A stretch of DNA of 64,000 bases from Arthonia radiata (taxonomy: Eukaryota; Ascomycota; Arthoniomycetes; Arthoniales; Arthoniaceae), in the NCBI GenBank assembly GCA_002989075.1, contig PSQN01000017.1:2363453-2427452 (forward strand), given 5' to 3'. The notes below the pieces were generated by a model. The model was not told where the DNA came from and searched no databases. It saw nothing but the letters and a program-made list of their open reading frames with translations. A program made the translations under genes and the position numbers. Every line of letters starts with the position of its first letter. The first letter of the stretch is position 1. This document shows, one piece after another, positions 10,271 to 21,254 of this stretch.

Positions 10271-11230
10271 ATGTCATCTCAAGAGCGCTGCTGTCGGCGG
10301 TGTGGGCGAATCTACAACAAGTGTCCTCACTTCGAAGTCCACTACCACTTCAAGACCGTCAACATCGGCAACATCGAAAACTACAACTCCACTAGAAACT
10401 ATGACCTCTCTCATCGCCATTCCGTAACAGGGGGGCCTTCTTCATCGACACAGACCAGCACCGAAGATGTGCCTGCGGATCCCTACATGAACTACCTTGC
10501 CGATCGGGGTGCAGCGCTCGCACGTAGCAGCAGCTCGGCTCGAGGCCGTAGCTCTAGCCGCTCGCGCCTGCCCGCTCTGCCAGCTCCACCATCAAGCTCG
10601 ACACGCCAATCTTCGCGGGGCCGCTCTTCCTATCGACCTGAGCCTACTGGTCAGTCGTATGCAGAGCTTGAGCCTCGAGGACGCTCCGCCAACCATACGG
10701 ATGAAATACCTTCCCGCCACTCCTGTTCAGCCAGCCACCACTCACACCGCTCCTCATCAACGGTTCGGCCATCTCAGTCATACTATGGGACACCCGACCT
10801 CAGTGGCTCTGCTTCCGGGTCACGACGAGCGATCCTTCCGCCGCCGCCAACCTCATACCGTTATGGCGGCTCGAAGCAAGACTCGCAATCTGGTCGCATT
10901 TCGGAGCCCCGCGAGCGTAGCCGTTCGCGAACCGGTACAGCCTCGATCAATTTCCGCGGCTCTGAGCGTGCTTCTCAAACTGGACGCACATCAGAATCCC
11001 GCCACTCGAGCCGCTCGCGAGCCCCACGCTCTTTCAACGAGCTCGATTTTGGCGGAGGCAAGGGCGGCTCGTCCCGTGCACCTTCAACTCCGGATGGAGA
11101 TTTCCGCGCGTGTAGTAGTAGCCGCCATTCCCGCAGCCTTGGAAGCACCATCTACCCGAGTGATAGCGTGAGCAGCTCGGGGTCTCGCCGTGAGTCTCGC
11201 CAGGGCAGCTGCTACGGCAGCCGTCGCTAG
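10271..11230 (+). CDS. Cys-headed Ser/Arg-rich low-complexity protein, copy 1 of a tandem pair
   Basis: A single 319-aa frame starts at the ATG at 10271. The head (residues 1-45) is the only ordered-looking part: CCRRCGRIYNKCPHFEVHYH has four Cys plus His residues that could bind a metal, followed by FKTVNIGNIENYNS. The rest is Ser/Arg/Gly/Pro-rich with repeated SSR, SRSR and SSSTVRPSQSYYG motifs, and it ends SRRESRQGSCYGSRR. There is no signal peptide or membrane span. The gene at 12156-13277 is a diverged duplicate with the same head-tail plan, the same YGSRR ending and a similar 3' untranslated patch. I do not recognise the family. RS-rich tails occur in RNA-binding and condensate-forming proteins, but no RNA-binding domain is present. 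Being expressed and translated is inferred from the paired conservation. Confidence 0.65.
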   Translation: MSSQERCCRRCGRIYNKCPHFEVHYHFKTVNIGNIENYNSTRNYDLSHRHSVTGGPSSSTQTSTEDVPADPYMNYLADRGAALARSSSSARGRSSSRSRLPALPAPPSSSTRQSSRGRSSYRPEPTGQSYAELEPRGRSANHTDEIPSRHSCSASHHSHRSSSTVRPSQSYYGTPDLSGSASGSRRAILPPPPTSYRYGGSKQDSQSGRISEPRERSRSRTGTASINFRGSERASQTGRTSESRHSSRSRAPRSFNELDFGGGKGGSSRAPSTPDGDFRACSSSRHSRSLGSTIYPSDSVSSSGSRRESRQGSCYGSRR

Positions 11231-12155
11231 CGATACAGAGGAGTCAGAGAGCACTTGGGAGCGCCACATGGAACAAGGGGCATAATGGGCAGAGGCTCGT
11301 CTACAAAGTCCTTAGAGAATTGAGTAAACTGGAGTAGAACCCTACGAAATTGCTTGGGGTCGTAGAAGATAAGCTAAGATGCAAAGTTGAAAAAGAAAAA
11401 AAACCGCAGATCCATCATCAACAGCTTTAAAAAGAAAGCCTTTGCGGCCAAAAATGTTCTCTTTGAGCTCCGTCTGGCTATAGTCTCAGTGACATCCATG
11501 CGGCTTTTGATTCATGTTTCGACTTTGTTACGATTAATAGCATGTGCATTTGCCAAGTCCGATGCTACTATCAAGTCTAGGGCGACAAAAAAGTACGTTG
11601 CAAGAGTTCTTGGGATACGTGATTACACTCACGGGACGGATCTTATTTATAGATATACATATATCAGGATAAGCGGCTTTTGCCATCTTGTGCACCTGGA
11701 ATCCCTCAACTCTGTAAGTAACTCCCTACAACGCTGTTGCCGAGAGTGGCATGCGCTAAGTGTTCACACTTGCTAGTCTCTTCCATTCGAGACACCATTC
11801 CAGCGCTGTTGGCAGCTACTGCGCTCCATCGTGCTTTATGATCTAGATCAGCTGGACTCAGGGCCTTCATGCCTCTTCACCGCGTAGGCTGAGTATCGTT
11901 CTGGAAGACCATTCGAGAGGTACATTCGGATGCCCACGTTTCTCTGCACGCACAGAGCGGTCACAATGAGAGGCACCTTGCACCAGTCACCTTCTATGTA
12001 CCTCGAAAATCTCTCAAAACCGGCGCCAAACCTGTATGCAAGTTGGGATCTCTACCATCCACAACCTGCGATCTCCCAACTCTACTTCCCAACGACCATC
12101 AGAACAAGCCAGACAACAATCCGATCAACACCGACATCAACACCAGATACTCAAT
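11231..12155. other. Intergenic between the two tandem SR-rich paralogs
   Basis: At 11339-11362 a patch (ACCCTACGAAATTG...) resembles one at the matching place downstream of copy 2 (13362-13385). A 129-codon open frame at 11387-11776 has no features that support it as a gene. The last ~100 bases are a C/A-rich leader before copy 2. Confidence 0.5.
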
Positions 12156-13277
12156 ATGCCTTACGTCTACGCATGCGACTGCCCCGACTGCGCTCCATCC
12201 TGGCCAAGCTATCGCCCCCGCCGTACAGTGGTCTGTCAAAACATCCAGATCAACTACAATTATGGCAGCTCCAACGATGCATCCGGTCAGGCCTCTACGC
12301 GTGAGCGATCACCACCGCGGGCAAGTTCGCGCTACTCAGGCTCCGATACCGACATTCTCACGAGTGATCCCCTTCGTCAGCTCGAAGATCGCGACCGTGG
12401 CTCATCTCGGTCAACGATGTATTCTGGCTCTCCACTACCCTCCGCCCCTAGAACCCCGCCGCCACCACCACCATACAGCTCCCGTCAGCGTAGCGAGTCT
12501 CGAGGTCCGTCAGCTTCTCGCGTCCCAGAGGGATCGTACGGGTCGACTTCTGGTTCGCGCCATTCCTCGTCGACTGTTCGTCCCGGGCAGTCATCCTACT
12601 GCGCTTTGGCCGCTGAATTATCCCGGCAACTTTCATCGTCAGCCGCCCGCCCAAGCCGTTCGTCTATGGGTCCGTCCAGCTACGGGGCTTCGGTGCCTGC
12701 GTCCTCTCGTCGCTCGTCATCCACAGCCCGCCCCAGCCAAGTGTCCTATGGCGGGTCTAGATACGGTGGCTCCGCTGCAGAGACGTCTCGTTCGACGCGC
12801 GAACCACCCAGCTCCTATAGCTTCCTGGGCTACGGCACCCGTCGAATGAGCCAGCATCCCAGCGAAATCCTTGGGTATTCTTCTCGCACGGGTGACACTT
12901 CCTCCCGTCTTGATGGGGGTTCCTCTCGCGCTGGTGGAAGCTCCTCCCGGATCGATGGAGGCTCGTCTCGGGCTGGTGGAAGCTCTTCGCGCATTGACGG
13001 GGGCTCTTCGCGCGCTGGTGGAGGCTCTCGCACCAATGGTGACTCCTCTCGCGCCGGACCACCGCCCCGTCGTACTGGCATTGTGTCAGTTCAATTCGGC
13101 GGAAGACGAGGTGACGCCCCTTGCGAGCCCTCGTCCTCGAACGCTGGCATGCGTTCGAGCAGCCGCAGCCGCAGCACTCTCTATCCGGCCGACAGCGCTA
13201 GTAATGCTGGGCCTCGCCGCGGTAATCGAGATGGTCGCGAGCCTCGCGAGGGTAGCTATTATGGTAGCCGCCGCTAG
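12156..13277 (+). CDS. Cys-headed Ser/Arg/Gly-rich low-complexity protein, copy 2 of the tandem pair
   Basis: I place the start at the ATG at 12156 (MPYVYACDCPDCAPSW), giving 373 aa; an in-frame upstream ATG at 12036 would add 40 residues but lies in leader-like C/A-rich sequence. The head has three clustered Cys, a fourth in RRTVVCQNIQINYNYGSS, and aligns loosely with the head of copy 1 (VNIGNIENYNS). The body is Ser/Arg/Gly/Tyr-rich with SSSTVRPGQSSY and SSTARPSQVSYGG units, then a 14-residue tandem repeat (see 12900-13058), and it ends REPREGSYYGSRR. No known domain, signal peptide or membrane span is visible. It is longer than copy 1 mainly through the repeat. I cannot assign a function. 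Confidence 0.65.
   Translation: MPYVYACDCPDCAPSWPSYRPRRTVVCQNIQINYNYGSSNDASGQASTRERSPPRASSRYSGSDTDILTSDPLRQLEDRDRGSSRSTMYSGSPLPSAPRTPPPPPPYSSRQRSESRGPSASRVPEGSYGSTSGSRHSSSTVRPGQSSYCALAAELSRQLSSSAARPSRSSMGPSSYGASVPASSRRSSSTARPSQVSYGGSRYGGSAAETSRSTREPPSSYSFLGYGTRRMSQHPSEILGYSSRTGDTSSRLDGGSSRAGGSSSRIDGGSSRAGGSSSRIDGGSSRAGGGSRTNGDSSRAGPPPRRTGIVSVQFGGRRGDAPCEPSSSNAGMRSSSRSRSTLYPADSASNAGPRRGNRDGREPREGSYYGSRR
12900..13058 (+). repeat. 42-bp in-frame tandem repeat (3 full units and a partial fourth)
   Basis: Units start at 12900, 12942 and 12984, with a shortened diverged unit at 13026-13058. Each full unit encodes a variant of SSRIDGGSSRAGGS. The repeat is absent from copy 1 of the pair, so it arose or expanded after the duplication. 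Confidence 0.9.
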
Positions 13278-14147
13278 AATGGTGCAACGAGAAGCGAGAT
13301 GAAGACGGAAAGGTTGGACGGGAGGAGATCACGAGACTGTCAGGTGGATTACTGTAACAGGACCCTACCAAATTGTTCGAGGGCATTTCAAGATGAAAGA
13401 AATTGCAAGACTATCATCAGAGACATGGACAGCGAGATAGCGCAGACTGATTGGCCACAAAGATAGAAAACACAAGAAAAAATAGAAAAACCCATACCTG
13501 ACTTCTACCACCTTCTCGCCGATGTTTGCATCTTCGACAATCTTGTAGCATTTACCTTACATGTTCGTACTCCTATCAATCACACATTAATCAGTCTTGA
13601 AGTATGGCTCTGATCTGCTGACATAGGAGCGCATTGTTTCGCCGAGGTCTACTGGGGCTTTGAGACCTAGATAGAGATAGCTAACGTGCTCAGATTTGAA
13701 TTTTCTTCGCGGCTTTAGGCATAGATCAACACGTATTCAAGGAAAAGAATGTCTACGAGCGTAACCACATCGATAAGGGGGTGAAGGGGGGGTTTGTACT
13801 ACCCCGTTTCGTCGTAGAAGACGATGGGGACATCGCTGCTAATGTCTGCGTGCCTGAGAGAGAGCTGAGATCACACGGTGTCGAAGGTTGAGTCCGCAAA
13901 CTCCTCAAATTCAAGCTTACGAACGGCGAGGGAGGTGTAAGACAATGTGCGAGGGTCGTCCGCCTGGGGAACGGGTCGGAGGATGATCGAGCACGGCGTG
14001 CACGGGCGTACGCACACAATGAGACCATGTAACAACACTCGGCCCGCAGTTCGCACAAGTCCTCACATCGCAGACCTCTGGCCGTGTCCTCGCTGCAAAC
14101 CCCTCTTCCTCCCCGCACCGCATCCTTACGCCCGCACTGCATCCTCA
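13278..14147. other. Intergenic between convergent genes (0.87 kb)
   Basis: Copy 2's 3' flank includes the conserved patch at 13362-13385. On the minus strand, 13871-13990 holds an open stretch ending LSYTSLAVRKLEFEEF that could be a terminal exon of the next gene, but I could not find a splice phase that joins it convincingly. Confidence 0.4.
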
Positions 14148-15058
14148 CTATCCCAACTTCAAAACGTCCCCCTTCGGCACCTTCGACTTCTCCCCCTTAG
14201 ACTCTTCGCCCTCAGAGCCGCTCTCATGGCTCTTCCAAACCCCGACTGCCGTCCCCTTGCCCTTCCATTTACCTTTGACCGGCACGTTCCCGCTCCACCA
14301 CAGCTTGAACTCGACGACGTTGCTGGTCGAGCCCGCCTGGCGCTCGAGCTGATAGAAGTACTCGACGTGCGTGTTGGCGCCTTGCTCAACGTACCCAGTA
14401 TGCGTCAGCGTTTCCGCAGTTATGGTCGTCACGGCACACGGGCTCGGGCATTGCCTGAGCGCGCACCTATGAACAACTACGTTGCGAAGGCAAAAACTCA
14501 CTCAACAACCGCCCACACCCACTCCTTCTCATCCATCCCCTCCGGCGTTCCCCAACCCTCATGCTGCTCCTCAAAGAACTCCTCCACGCTCTCCGCCATC
14601 TCATGTCTTCTCCCCGCCGAGTTCTCCGTCCGCTCAGCCGTCAGCTTCCTCCAAAGCGACAGCTTTTCCTTGCGCTCTTTCTTATCTTTGGGGGTTTCCA
14701 ACGTCGGCTCGGGCACGTTATTATGCAGTATCTTGTCGTCGGCGGCCCAGACAACAACGCCTTTCTTACCGCCGTGGTGCAGGTCTTTGGTGCGCATGTG
14801 GTCGATGTGCGGCTTGCCGTGTTGCTTCTTCATATAGGCTTTGAAGGCGGCGACGACGAGGGCGCCGAAACGATTGTGGGCTTCTTCGACTTCTCATGGC
14901 TTCATGGTGGGTGCGGCGGGGTCGTGTTTTGTGGACTAGTCTTTGACGGAGCCGGTTGTAGAGGTGGCGGTGGAGACGGAGGGAGGACCGCGAGCGTATT
15001 CGACATCTTACTCACAGGCAAAAACGCGAAGAAAGAGGGAGGAGAACATGGAGCCCAT
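14148..15058 (-). CDS. Small protein of unknown function with Gly2 N-terminus (tentative three-exon model)
   Basis: The best model is exon 1 15016-15058 (MGSMFSSLFLRVFA, GTGAGT donor), exon 2 about 14502-14889 and exon 3 14148-14454, giving about 245 aa. The second intron (14455-14501, GTGAGT to CTCAG) is firm: it joins WVWAVVE to QCPSPCAV in phase. The exon 2 acceptor is less certain (14889 or 14880). Exon 2 encodes HNRFGALVVAAFKAYMKKQH, KKGVVVWAADD and a Glu-rich helix (MAESVEEFFEEQHEGW). Exon 3 encodes TGYVEQGANTHVEYFYQLE and VVEFKLWWSGNVPVKGKWKG, a beta-rich run, then a charged tail. The MGSMFSS start could be N-myristoylated (inference). I do not recognise the family. An alternative start at the ATG at 15006 (MSNTLAVLPPSPPPP) needs a weak GTCCAC donor. 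Confidence 0.5.
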
Positions 15059-16900
15059 TGCGAGATAGGAGTATGGTAGGCACGAAACGAGTGGTAAGAA
15101 CTTCGGGAGGAAATCAAATGTTGGGTCCGAGTTCGTAGGATTTCTGCTCCATCCTTCTCTCTTCGCCATGGTTCAGGCACACAGTCTTGACTATATCCAT
15201 ATTGCGCAGAAGAAAGCTGTCATCAGAGCACGGAAGGAAGCAGCAGGGAGATGTGACGTGTGAAGTCGAACTCGAAGTCGGAAGAGGATGAGATCGCAAC
15301 ATCACATCAACGCCACCTGTCTTGGAGGTAGAAAAAACGTGGGCTGGTATGTCAGATGGATAGGTGAGGTGTCGGCGCTACGCTCTCCAAAGCAAGCAAG
15401 AGACTGAGACAAGGCTGACCGGAAGCAAGACTAGGACTTGTGTCATCCTTTGATGTTGTGAGACAGCGGTCACAGCAATAAAGCCAGAGGTGCTACTCAG
15501 CTGATCGATGCTCCTTCAACGAGATCCTGGACCGAAAATTGGCGACTGTAAGACGCAGGCCAATGCACGTGCTTGGGCAGCTATCTCTTCTCTAACATCC
15601 AAAGGACGGTCCCGACAAGCCGGCATCAGAACCAGGAGAGCTGTCCACTGTCCACCCGTGTTGTCAAACCCAAAGCAGCAGAGTGAAAGTGCACCTACAA
15701 CAACAGCCGATCCGAAATAGTGGGAGCCAATGTCATACCAACACGGTATTGGGCAGCTCTTTCACGTCAGTGAACGATGTGATGATGACATGCTCAGTCC
15801 GATTTCGGAAGCGACACGGCCACGTTCTTCATGTCTGAGACCCAGATGTTCAGTCCTTGCAAATCCCAGTCACGCCAAATGCTTACCATCCTCAACTCCT
15901 ATTGATGCGAAAGAGTCATATAGCAATACCCAGGATCGCGAAAAACTTAGCGGACGGCATCAAGCAGTTGTCGCCTTCGCGGGCTCGCATCGCTGAGGAC
16001 TCTCAATCAGCAAAGAGACACCGGGACGCATGCCGCTGTCAGAGTTCGTGCAGGGCATACCGCGGTTCACCTCGTCGGAGGTGTGCGCTGTAGTTGTCAT
16101 CGGTAATCAAACCGACAGGCGGAGGTAGTCGGGATCGTCCCGTGACGGTTTTTCAGCCTCATAACATGGATGCGTCGCTCGACGACTGGCCTATCAAGGA
16201 GCTTCAACAGAACATGCGCAGGTGAGCATGGGCGGAAGGTGTTCGAGGAGAGCCCGTTCAGACGTGAGAGCGCACTGACCTGGCTGAAGGAGAAACATCG
16301 ACGGCAACCATTAGCTGTGGGCATTTTCCTCCGTCATACTGAATAGACACAGTCTCGCGTCTACGAAGCGACCCAATGGACCGCGCATCGAGCCGCACGT
16401 GGTGTCCATTTTGGGGCCAAATTTACCGCGTCTTGTCAAGGATCTGTTTCACTTCATTTCGAAACATCGCTGTGAGCCAGAAGAATGACGGCTTGAGGCT
16501 AAAGCAGTTGGCCGGAGAATCCTGCTATTCCTCTCATCCGCAGGATTTGTTCTTCGTGAAGCAATGTTACGAGCACCACAGCTGGTATCGTAGCTTTTGT
16601 GTTAGCGTTGCTTGCAGAAACATACCAAAACCAATACCTGTTCATGCTGGATGACATGAGAAAAGAAAACTGTGTTATCAACATGATCATTCTTGCTATT
16701 GGGGTATCTATACTCATCGTGTTCATGGTCATCATTGCACATGTTCGTCCTCGTATCTGTTGCCGGCTGATAATTCCGTATTCATATCCATACTCATGAG
16801 CGTGCAATGCGTCCTTGTATCGATGCTGGCTGATAGTCCTAATAGCACCAAACCACGCTCGGACGTCTTTGACAGCAGAGGTCAATGACAGTGCCGCTGG
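15059..16900. other. Intergenic (1.84 kb) upstream of the small unknown and downstream of TAD3
   Basis: No gene is supported on either strand. A minus-strand open frame at 16499-16885 and a plus-strand one at 16599-16799 lie over an AT-rich patch and show no family features. A 20-codon plus-strand frame starting MDASLDDWPIKEL near 16165 has a GTGAGC donor after it, but yields only a tiny peptide. Confidence 0.45.
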
Positions 16901-18410
16901 CTAAGCGTGCAGGTCGGAAGGTATCTTTGCAGACTTATCAAAGTCATACATGCCATGAGAGGAATCCCACTGCCAGGCTAGGAAGCGCCAATTGAGGTCT
17001 TCGCGCCAGAAAAGGCCGTACTTGAGGCCTTCAGTCTTGACAGTGTCGACAGAAGTGTTGGAGGTGCCATGACGGCTGACATTCGCGGTATTCCCATTGC
17101 GAGAAGCACGACTATTGGCATTGAGGCTCGTTGCACTGCCATTGCGTGCGGCCTTAGTGTGGCCACACTGACGTCTGGTGTTTCGCTCTGCGAGCATGCC
17201 ACCAGTCTCTTTCATCGCGCGACGGAAGATAACACCGCCGACTCTGGAATGGACGAGAGCCATGCTACACATGAGACACGGCTCATGAGTGGTGAAGATC
17301 AGTAGGTCGAGACAAAGATACCCATTGCTCGACAGCGTATCCGTCGGTGTAAAGTGTTTGGTCTCATATGCCGACATGCTGCCTTGGAATGCTGGGACAT
17401 CTTGGGCCGGGCTGTGCAAAGCTGGAGACATTTTAGCCATCGCAAGACGCTTGTCTGCAACCATGGCAATGGCGCGCATGACTGAGTGACCAGCCGGATT
17501 ACCGGCAGGGCCGTGCTGAATGTTGGTTCCATAGCGAGCATCACCAGCGACGCACACAATGTGTTCAGTCCCATTCTTGAGACGCTCGACGATTACAGTG
17601 CCGATTGGTGCACCTTTGCCGTATTTTGAGGCCTCTCGTGCGACGTCATGAGCGAGCCTCATCCACTTGGATGCATTGCCGTGCTTGTCCAAGGCACTGG
17701 TCTGCTTGGTGACAACCGTAGGATGCGGACCGAAGGGGTTGGTGCTCGTGTAGACAGTCGGCCAATACTTCTTGCTGAGCTGGTTGGCGTGCTTAGTGGA
17801 CAGAGGTGGGTAACGGGGAACAGGGATAGTGAGAACGGAAGCAGCAGATTCTCCGAAAACCGAGGTACCCGACAGAAGAAGTGTTATGTCCTCCAGAGGT
17901 ACCAACGAGATCGGACACAGGAGTATCCATTGCTTGTCCTCGGTGGTACAAGACTGAGCAGCGAGGAAGTCTGGACGAAACTTGTACTTTGCGACGCGAC
18001 GTAAGTGCTGCAGCGGCGTGTCTTGAAGTGGCTTCAGGGCTCTGGTCCAATGTCAGTTGCAATGCGTTGTCGTGGCGACGGTCGCAAGATGGACGCCGGG
18101 GATGCTTACTCGATGATCTCGCCCGTAGCCTTCTGGGGTATCTCACAGACATATACGAGGACTGCAGCAATCGTCAGCACAATCTGGGAGGATGAGCAGG
18201 ATGGTGAGCCGGCGGTGACGGACGCTCTTCATCGCTCTTGTCGACTTCCGCCTTGGTTCGGAGCGGGGTGAGTCGGTGAGTGGCTGAACGAGAGCCGCCT
18301 CTCATGGCTTCGTCTTCGGAGCCTTCGTCACTGGAGATGAGATTGGGAGCTTGCGAGAGTTGATGGTTTTCGTCTTCCTCATCTTCGGCGGAAGAAGGGG
18401 AGGAAGACAT
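16901..18410 (-). CDS. TAD3: tRNA-specific adenosine-34 deaminase subunit Tad3
   Basis: Exons are 18224-18410, 18110-18161 and 16901-18041, with introns of 62 bp (weak GTCCGT donor, TGCTGAC branch) and 68 bp (GTAAGC donor, ACTGAC branch); the product is 459 aa. The spliced N-terminus reads VLVYVCEIPQKATGEIIE then ALKPLQDTPLQHLRRVAKYK, the typical Tad3 lead. The deaminase fold carries GHSVMRAI near residue 265, where the catalytic Glu of active deaminases is replaced by Val, and EPCLMCSMALVHSR with zinc Cys at about 335 and 338. Tad3 is the non-catalytic partner of Tad2; together they convert adenosine-34 to inosine in tRNA anticodons. The missing Glu is normal for the family. An acidic Ser-rich segment precedes the conserved part, and a Ser/Asn-rich insert sits after the zinc site (about residues 375-400). 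Confidence 0.92.
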
Positions 18411-19705
18411 CAGGAAAGTAATTCTCGTATCCAAGCAAAAGGCGCGGAAGGCGTGTTCCTGATTGACCGCAGGCGCGTCCTACTTCACCGCTCTTTACCA
18501 ATTGACACCAGCTCTCACTGCGATTGCCGCGCAAAGTCAACAGCTCCAATTCGCCAAACGCGCAAACAAAAGGAACTCGTTGCTGTGTCAAATCACAGTC
18601 AAGACAATGCGGAAAGGGTCGAGGTTCTCATGACAACGAGACGAGATCATGGGCTTGGCATCTGCTTACGTAAGGCAATCGTGCTTCCTTCGAACCAGAA
18701 GGAAGTCCAGCGGAAGTGGAAGTGACCGTTACGTATCACTTATGCTCTTTCTATCTCATTGCGCGAGCTCCGTCGTCAACATGGATACGGATCGTCCTCT
18801 CCTCTGCGTAGCTGCTGTATGTGCTCTTCGCTGGCGTCCTTGTCTGTCCAAAGACGTCTTGCCTTTGAGCTCCATGTCCGTCCCAGGATAACCGTCCCAG
18901 GTCCGTTGCCCCGAACGTGGCTTGAAGCCCCTCGGTTATCAAAACAAACAGCGTGTGTAGTTGTACACGACCCCTCGGTGAAGAGTATTTCGGGCATCAG
19001 TTGGATGTGCGGTCCATGTTACGGGACTATCGGCACCTTCTGAGCAGGATCTGTGGTCAGTATTAAGGTGGAAATACGGATGATTGTCAGGCAGGGACGT
19101 GAAGTGTCATTGTGTGACCGGACCGAGCGCGGGCCGAGAGTCGCGTGCGGCGCGCGTCAACGCGCCGAGCCCAACTGCAGGAGACGAAACATTAGCGTTT
19201 CGACTTGTGCAAGAGCTTTTTGCCCCGCCATGCTCACCGCTCGTCGCCATTGGTGCGCATCATGAACTCACCAGAATTCGTCGCCGGCCAGCCTCCCGAC
19301 TTTTGGCTTGTTCGCCTACAAATGCGCCTGTGGAGCGTGTTCCGACCTTCTTGCAGCACAATCTACCCCAGACCCCTTCTAGCCTCTTCTGGCGACCAGC
19401 CACTCAATTGTCCGAACACGCTCCTAGAACAGAGTCTCAGTCGCGTTATAGTCGTGTTTACAGCACTGAAGTGACCGCATTCGACCTAGGCACTGCAGAT
19501 GATCCCTCCAGCACCCTCCGAGCTCTAGTTTCGGGAGGGCGCGCTGCCCGCTGCCCATTGAGGCTTCCCACTCTGCTTTGTAAATAGAGGAGTAGGCAGC
19601 TAAATCTCTCGATGTCCGCTTCATTTTCATCTTGTTCCTGAAAGACTACGATCTTGTTGCCACTCAAGTATCCACAGTAAATGCATACTTCCGACCTCAT
19701 GCAAG
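18411..19705. other. Intergenic between divergent TAD3 and the F-box gene (1.3 kb)
   Basis: No gene supported. A 167-codon plus-strand frame at 19084-19587 is Pro/Arg-rich without a domain and is probably upstream or leader sequence. Confidence 0.5.
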
Positions 19706-21254
19706 ATGTCTGACTCCGGCTATTCGTCCGGCTCAAGATCCACTCTCGCTTCAACAAGATCCAGAGACCTACTATTTGGCGAAATAGATACGACCAGCTG
19801 TGAGGCTCTGCCACGTAGGTCAGCTCAAACTAGATTCAGCGCACCCGACTTACTCGTGAATAGCTCTGCGCACAAACAACTCCATCTGCAATCTCATATT
19901 GTCATCCAGCTCCACCTTCCTGAGGTTTTGGCTAGTGGACAACGTCCGCGAGAAGGTCCTGCAGTCACTCGACGGTGAAGACTTACCGAAGCTGCGACTA
20001 GTCTGTCACGATTTCTCTCAGAAGATTGCGCCGCAGTTATTTCGAGCTTTGCGCGTCAACTTCAAAGCAGGCAGCTTCACCAAGCCGGGCAAAGTCGCAG
20101 CGCTTGGGCGCATTGGTCATCACGCCCGCAAACTCGAGCTCGTCCTTCCTCGCACCCAGGAAGCAGTGTTACCGCCTTTGGTGAACGAAAACGGCGAAGA
20201 GACTGACTTCATCTATCGTCCAAGCCCGTCACCGACGGCGCCAGCATCTGAGCGCTATGGTTCTAATGAAGCGGCCGAACTGCTTGTGAAACAGTACCCA
20301 CCAATTTTCCATTCAGCGACGAATATCCCTTCCTTCATACGCGCACTCAATGCACTGCCATTACTTTCGCATGTTGAGATCAGCTGCGCAAGCTACGAGT
20401 TCCCATATGGCGCTCGTAATGTGGTCGATTTTGCCTTAATCTCTTTGCGCGTGGCCATCGAGCGCGCAAACCTACCTTGCCTTGAGGCACTATCATTTAC
20501 TCCTATCCACCCTGAGGGCCTGCTCTACATGCAGCCATTGCTTGGTGCCTGCAGTCATCCTGGTTCACAGAAGCGATGGGCGCAGATTCGAAGTATGGAG
20601 ATCGACATGGAGTCACCCGGCGACATCGCAGGCGTACCAGGTCGTAGAGATCAACTCAAAACGCTCCACAACTACCTCAGAAACTTTGCGAGAACACTCA
20701 CCAACTTCCGATTCAGATGGCAAGGTGCAAAGGGGCCAGTCCCGCTATCAATCGACACAGAGCCGGGCGTATTCGCCAACTCACCGAAGGCTAAAAGCAA
20801 CGACAGCAAAGGTGGGAAGACGGCCATCAAGTTCACAGCGTTAAGCCACGTCAACGTCGAAAATGCCGTCGTAGACGCCGCGCAGATCTCAGCTTTCATC
20901 GACCAGCATCGACGCACGCTCGAGGAGTTCAAGTTCGAGAGCATCCGCTTACGGACGGGCGATTGGGATGAAGCGCTGCAGCCATTCGCAAAGCTTCAGC
21001 GGAGCGGAAAAGGCCGGCTGAAGCACAACGATGTGATGGAGTGCCCACTGATGCTCAGTTCCGACAGCCAGACCTCACACGCTCCTACAAAGGAGGAGCT
21101 CGAGCCCAGTCCAGGCTTGAAGGGAGGGAAAGCAACTGGCCGGCACAGATGGCTTACGAAAGCCAGAGCAAGTCGAGCCAAGGAGCAGTTAAAAGAAGGT
21201 TCCGAACACATCAAGCACTTCTTGAGACAGTCTCTTCCTGCTTCGCGAAGATAA
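19706..21254 (+). CDS. F-box protein
   Basis: Exon 1 is 19706-19814 and exon 2 is 19936-21254 around a 121-bp intron (GTAGGT donor, GGCTAG acceptor); the product is 475 aa. Splicing rebuilds the F-box across the junction: EALP from exon 1 joins LDNVREKVLQSLDGEDLPK and LRLVCHDFSQK from exon 2 (residues about 34-66), the LP...L..L...DL..LRLVC...F pattern that binds Skp1. The rest reads like a degenerate leucine-rich repeat protein (LPLLSHVEISC, LPCLEALSFTPIHPEGLLYM). The C-terminus is Lys/Arg-rich. By family knowledge it would be a substrate receptor of an SCF ubiquitin ligase; the substrate is unknown. The start is the ATG at 19706 (MSDSGYSSGSRS). Confidence 0.82.

Noticed and set aside
13947-14837. 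296-codon plus-strand frame
   Set aside because: It runs antisense to the three-exon model on the minus strand, where a canonical intron and phase match favour the minus gene; the plus frame shows no domain.
16165-16310. Tiny plus-strand gene starting MDASLDDWPIKEL with a GTGAGC donor
   Set aside because: The spliced product would be under 30 residues and no further exon could be joined in phase.
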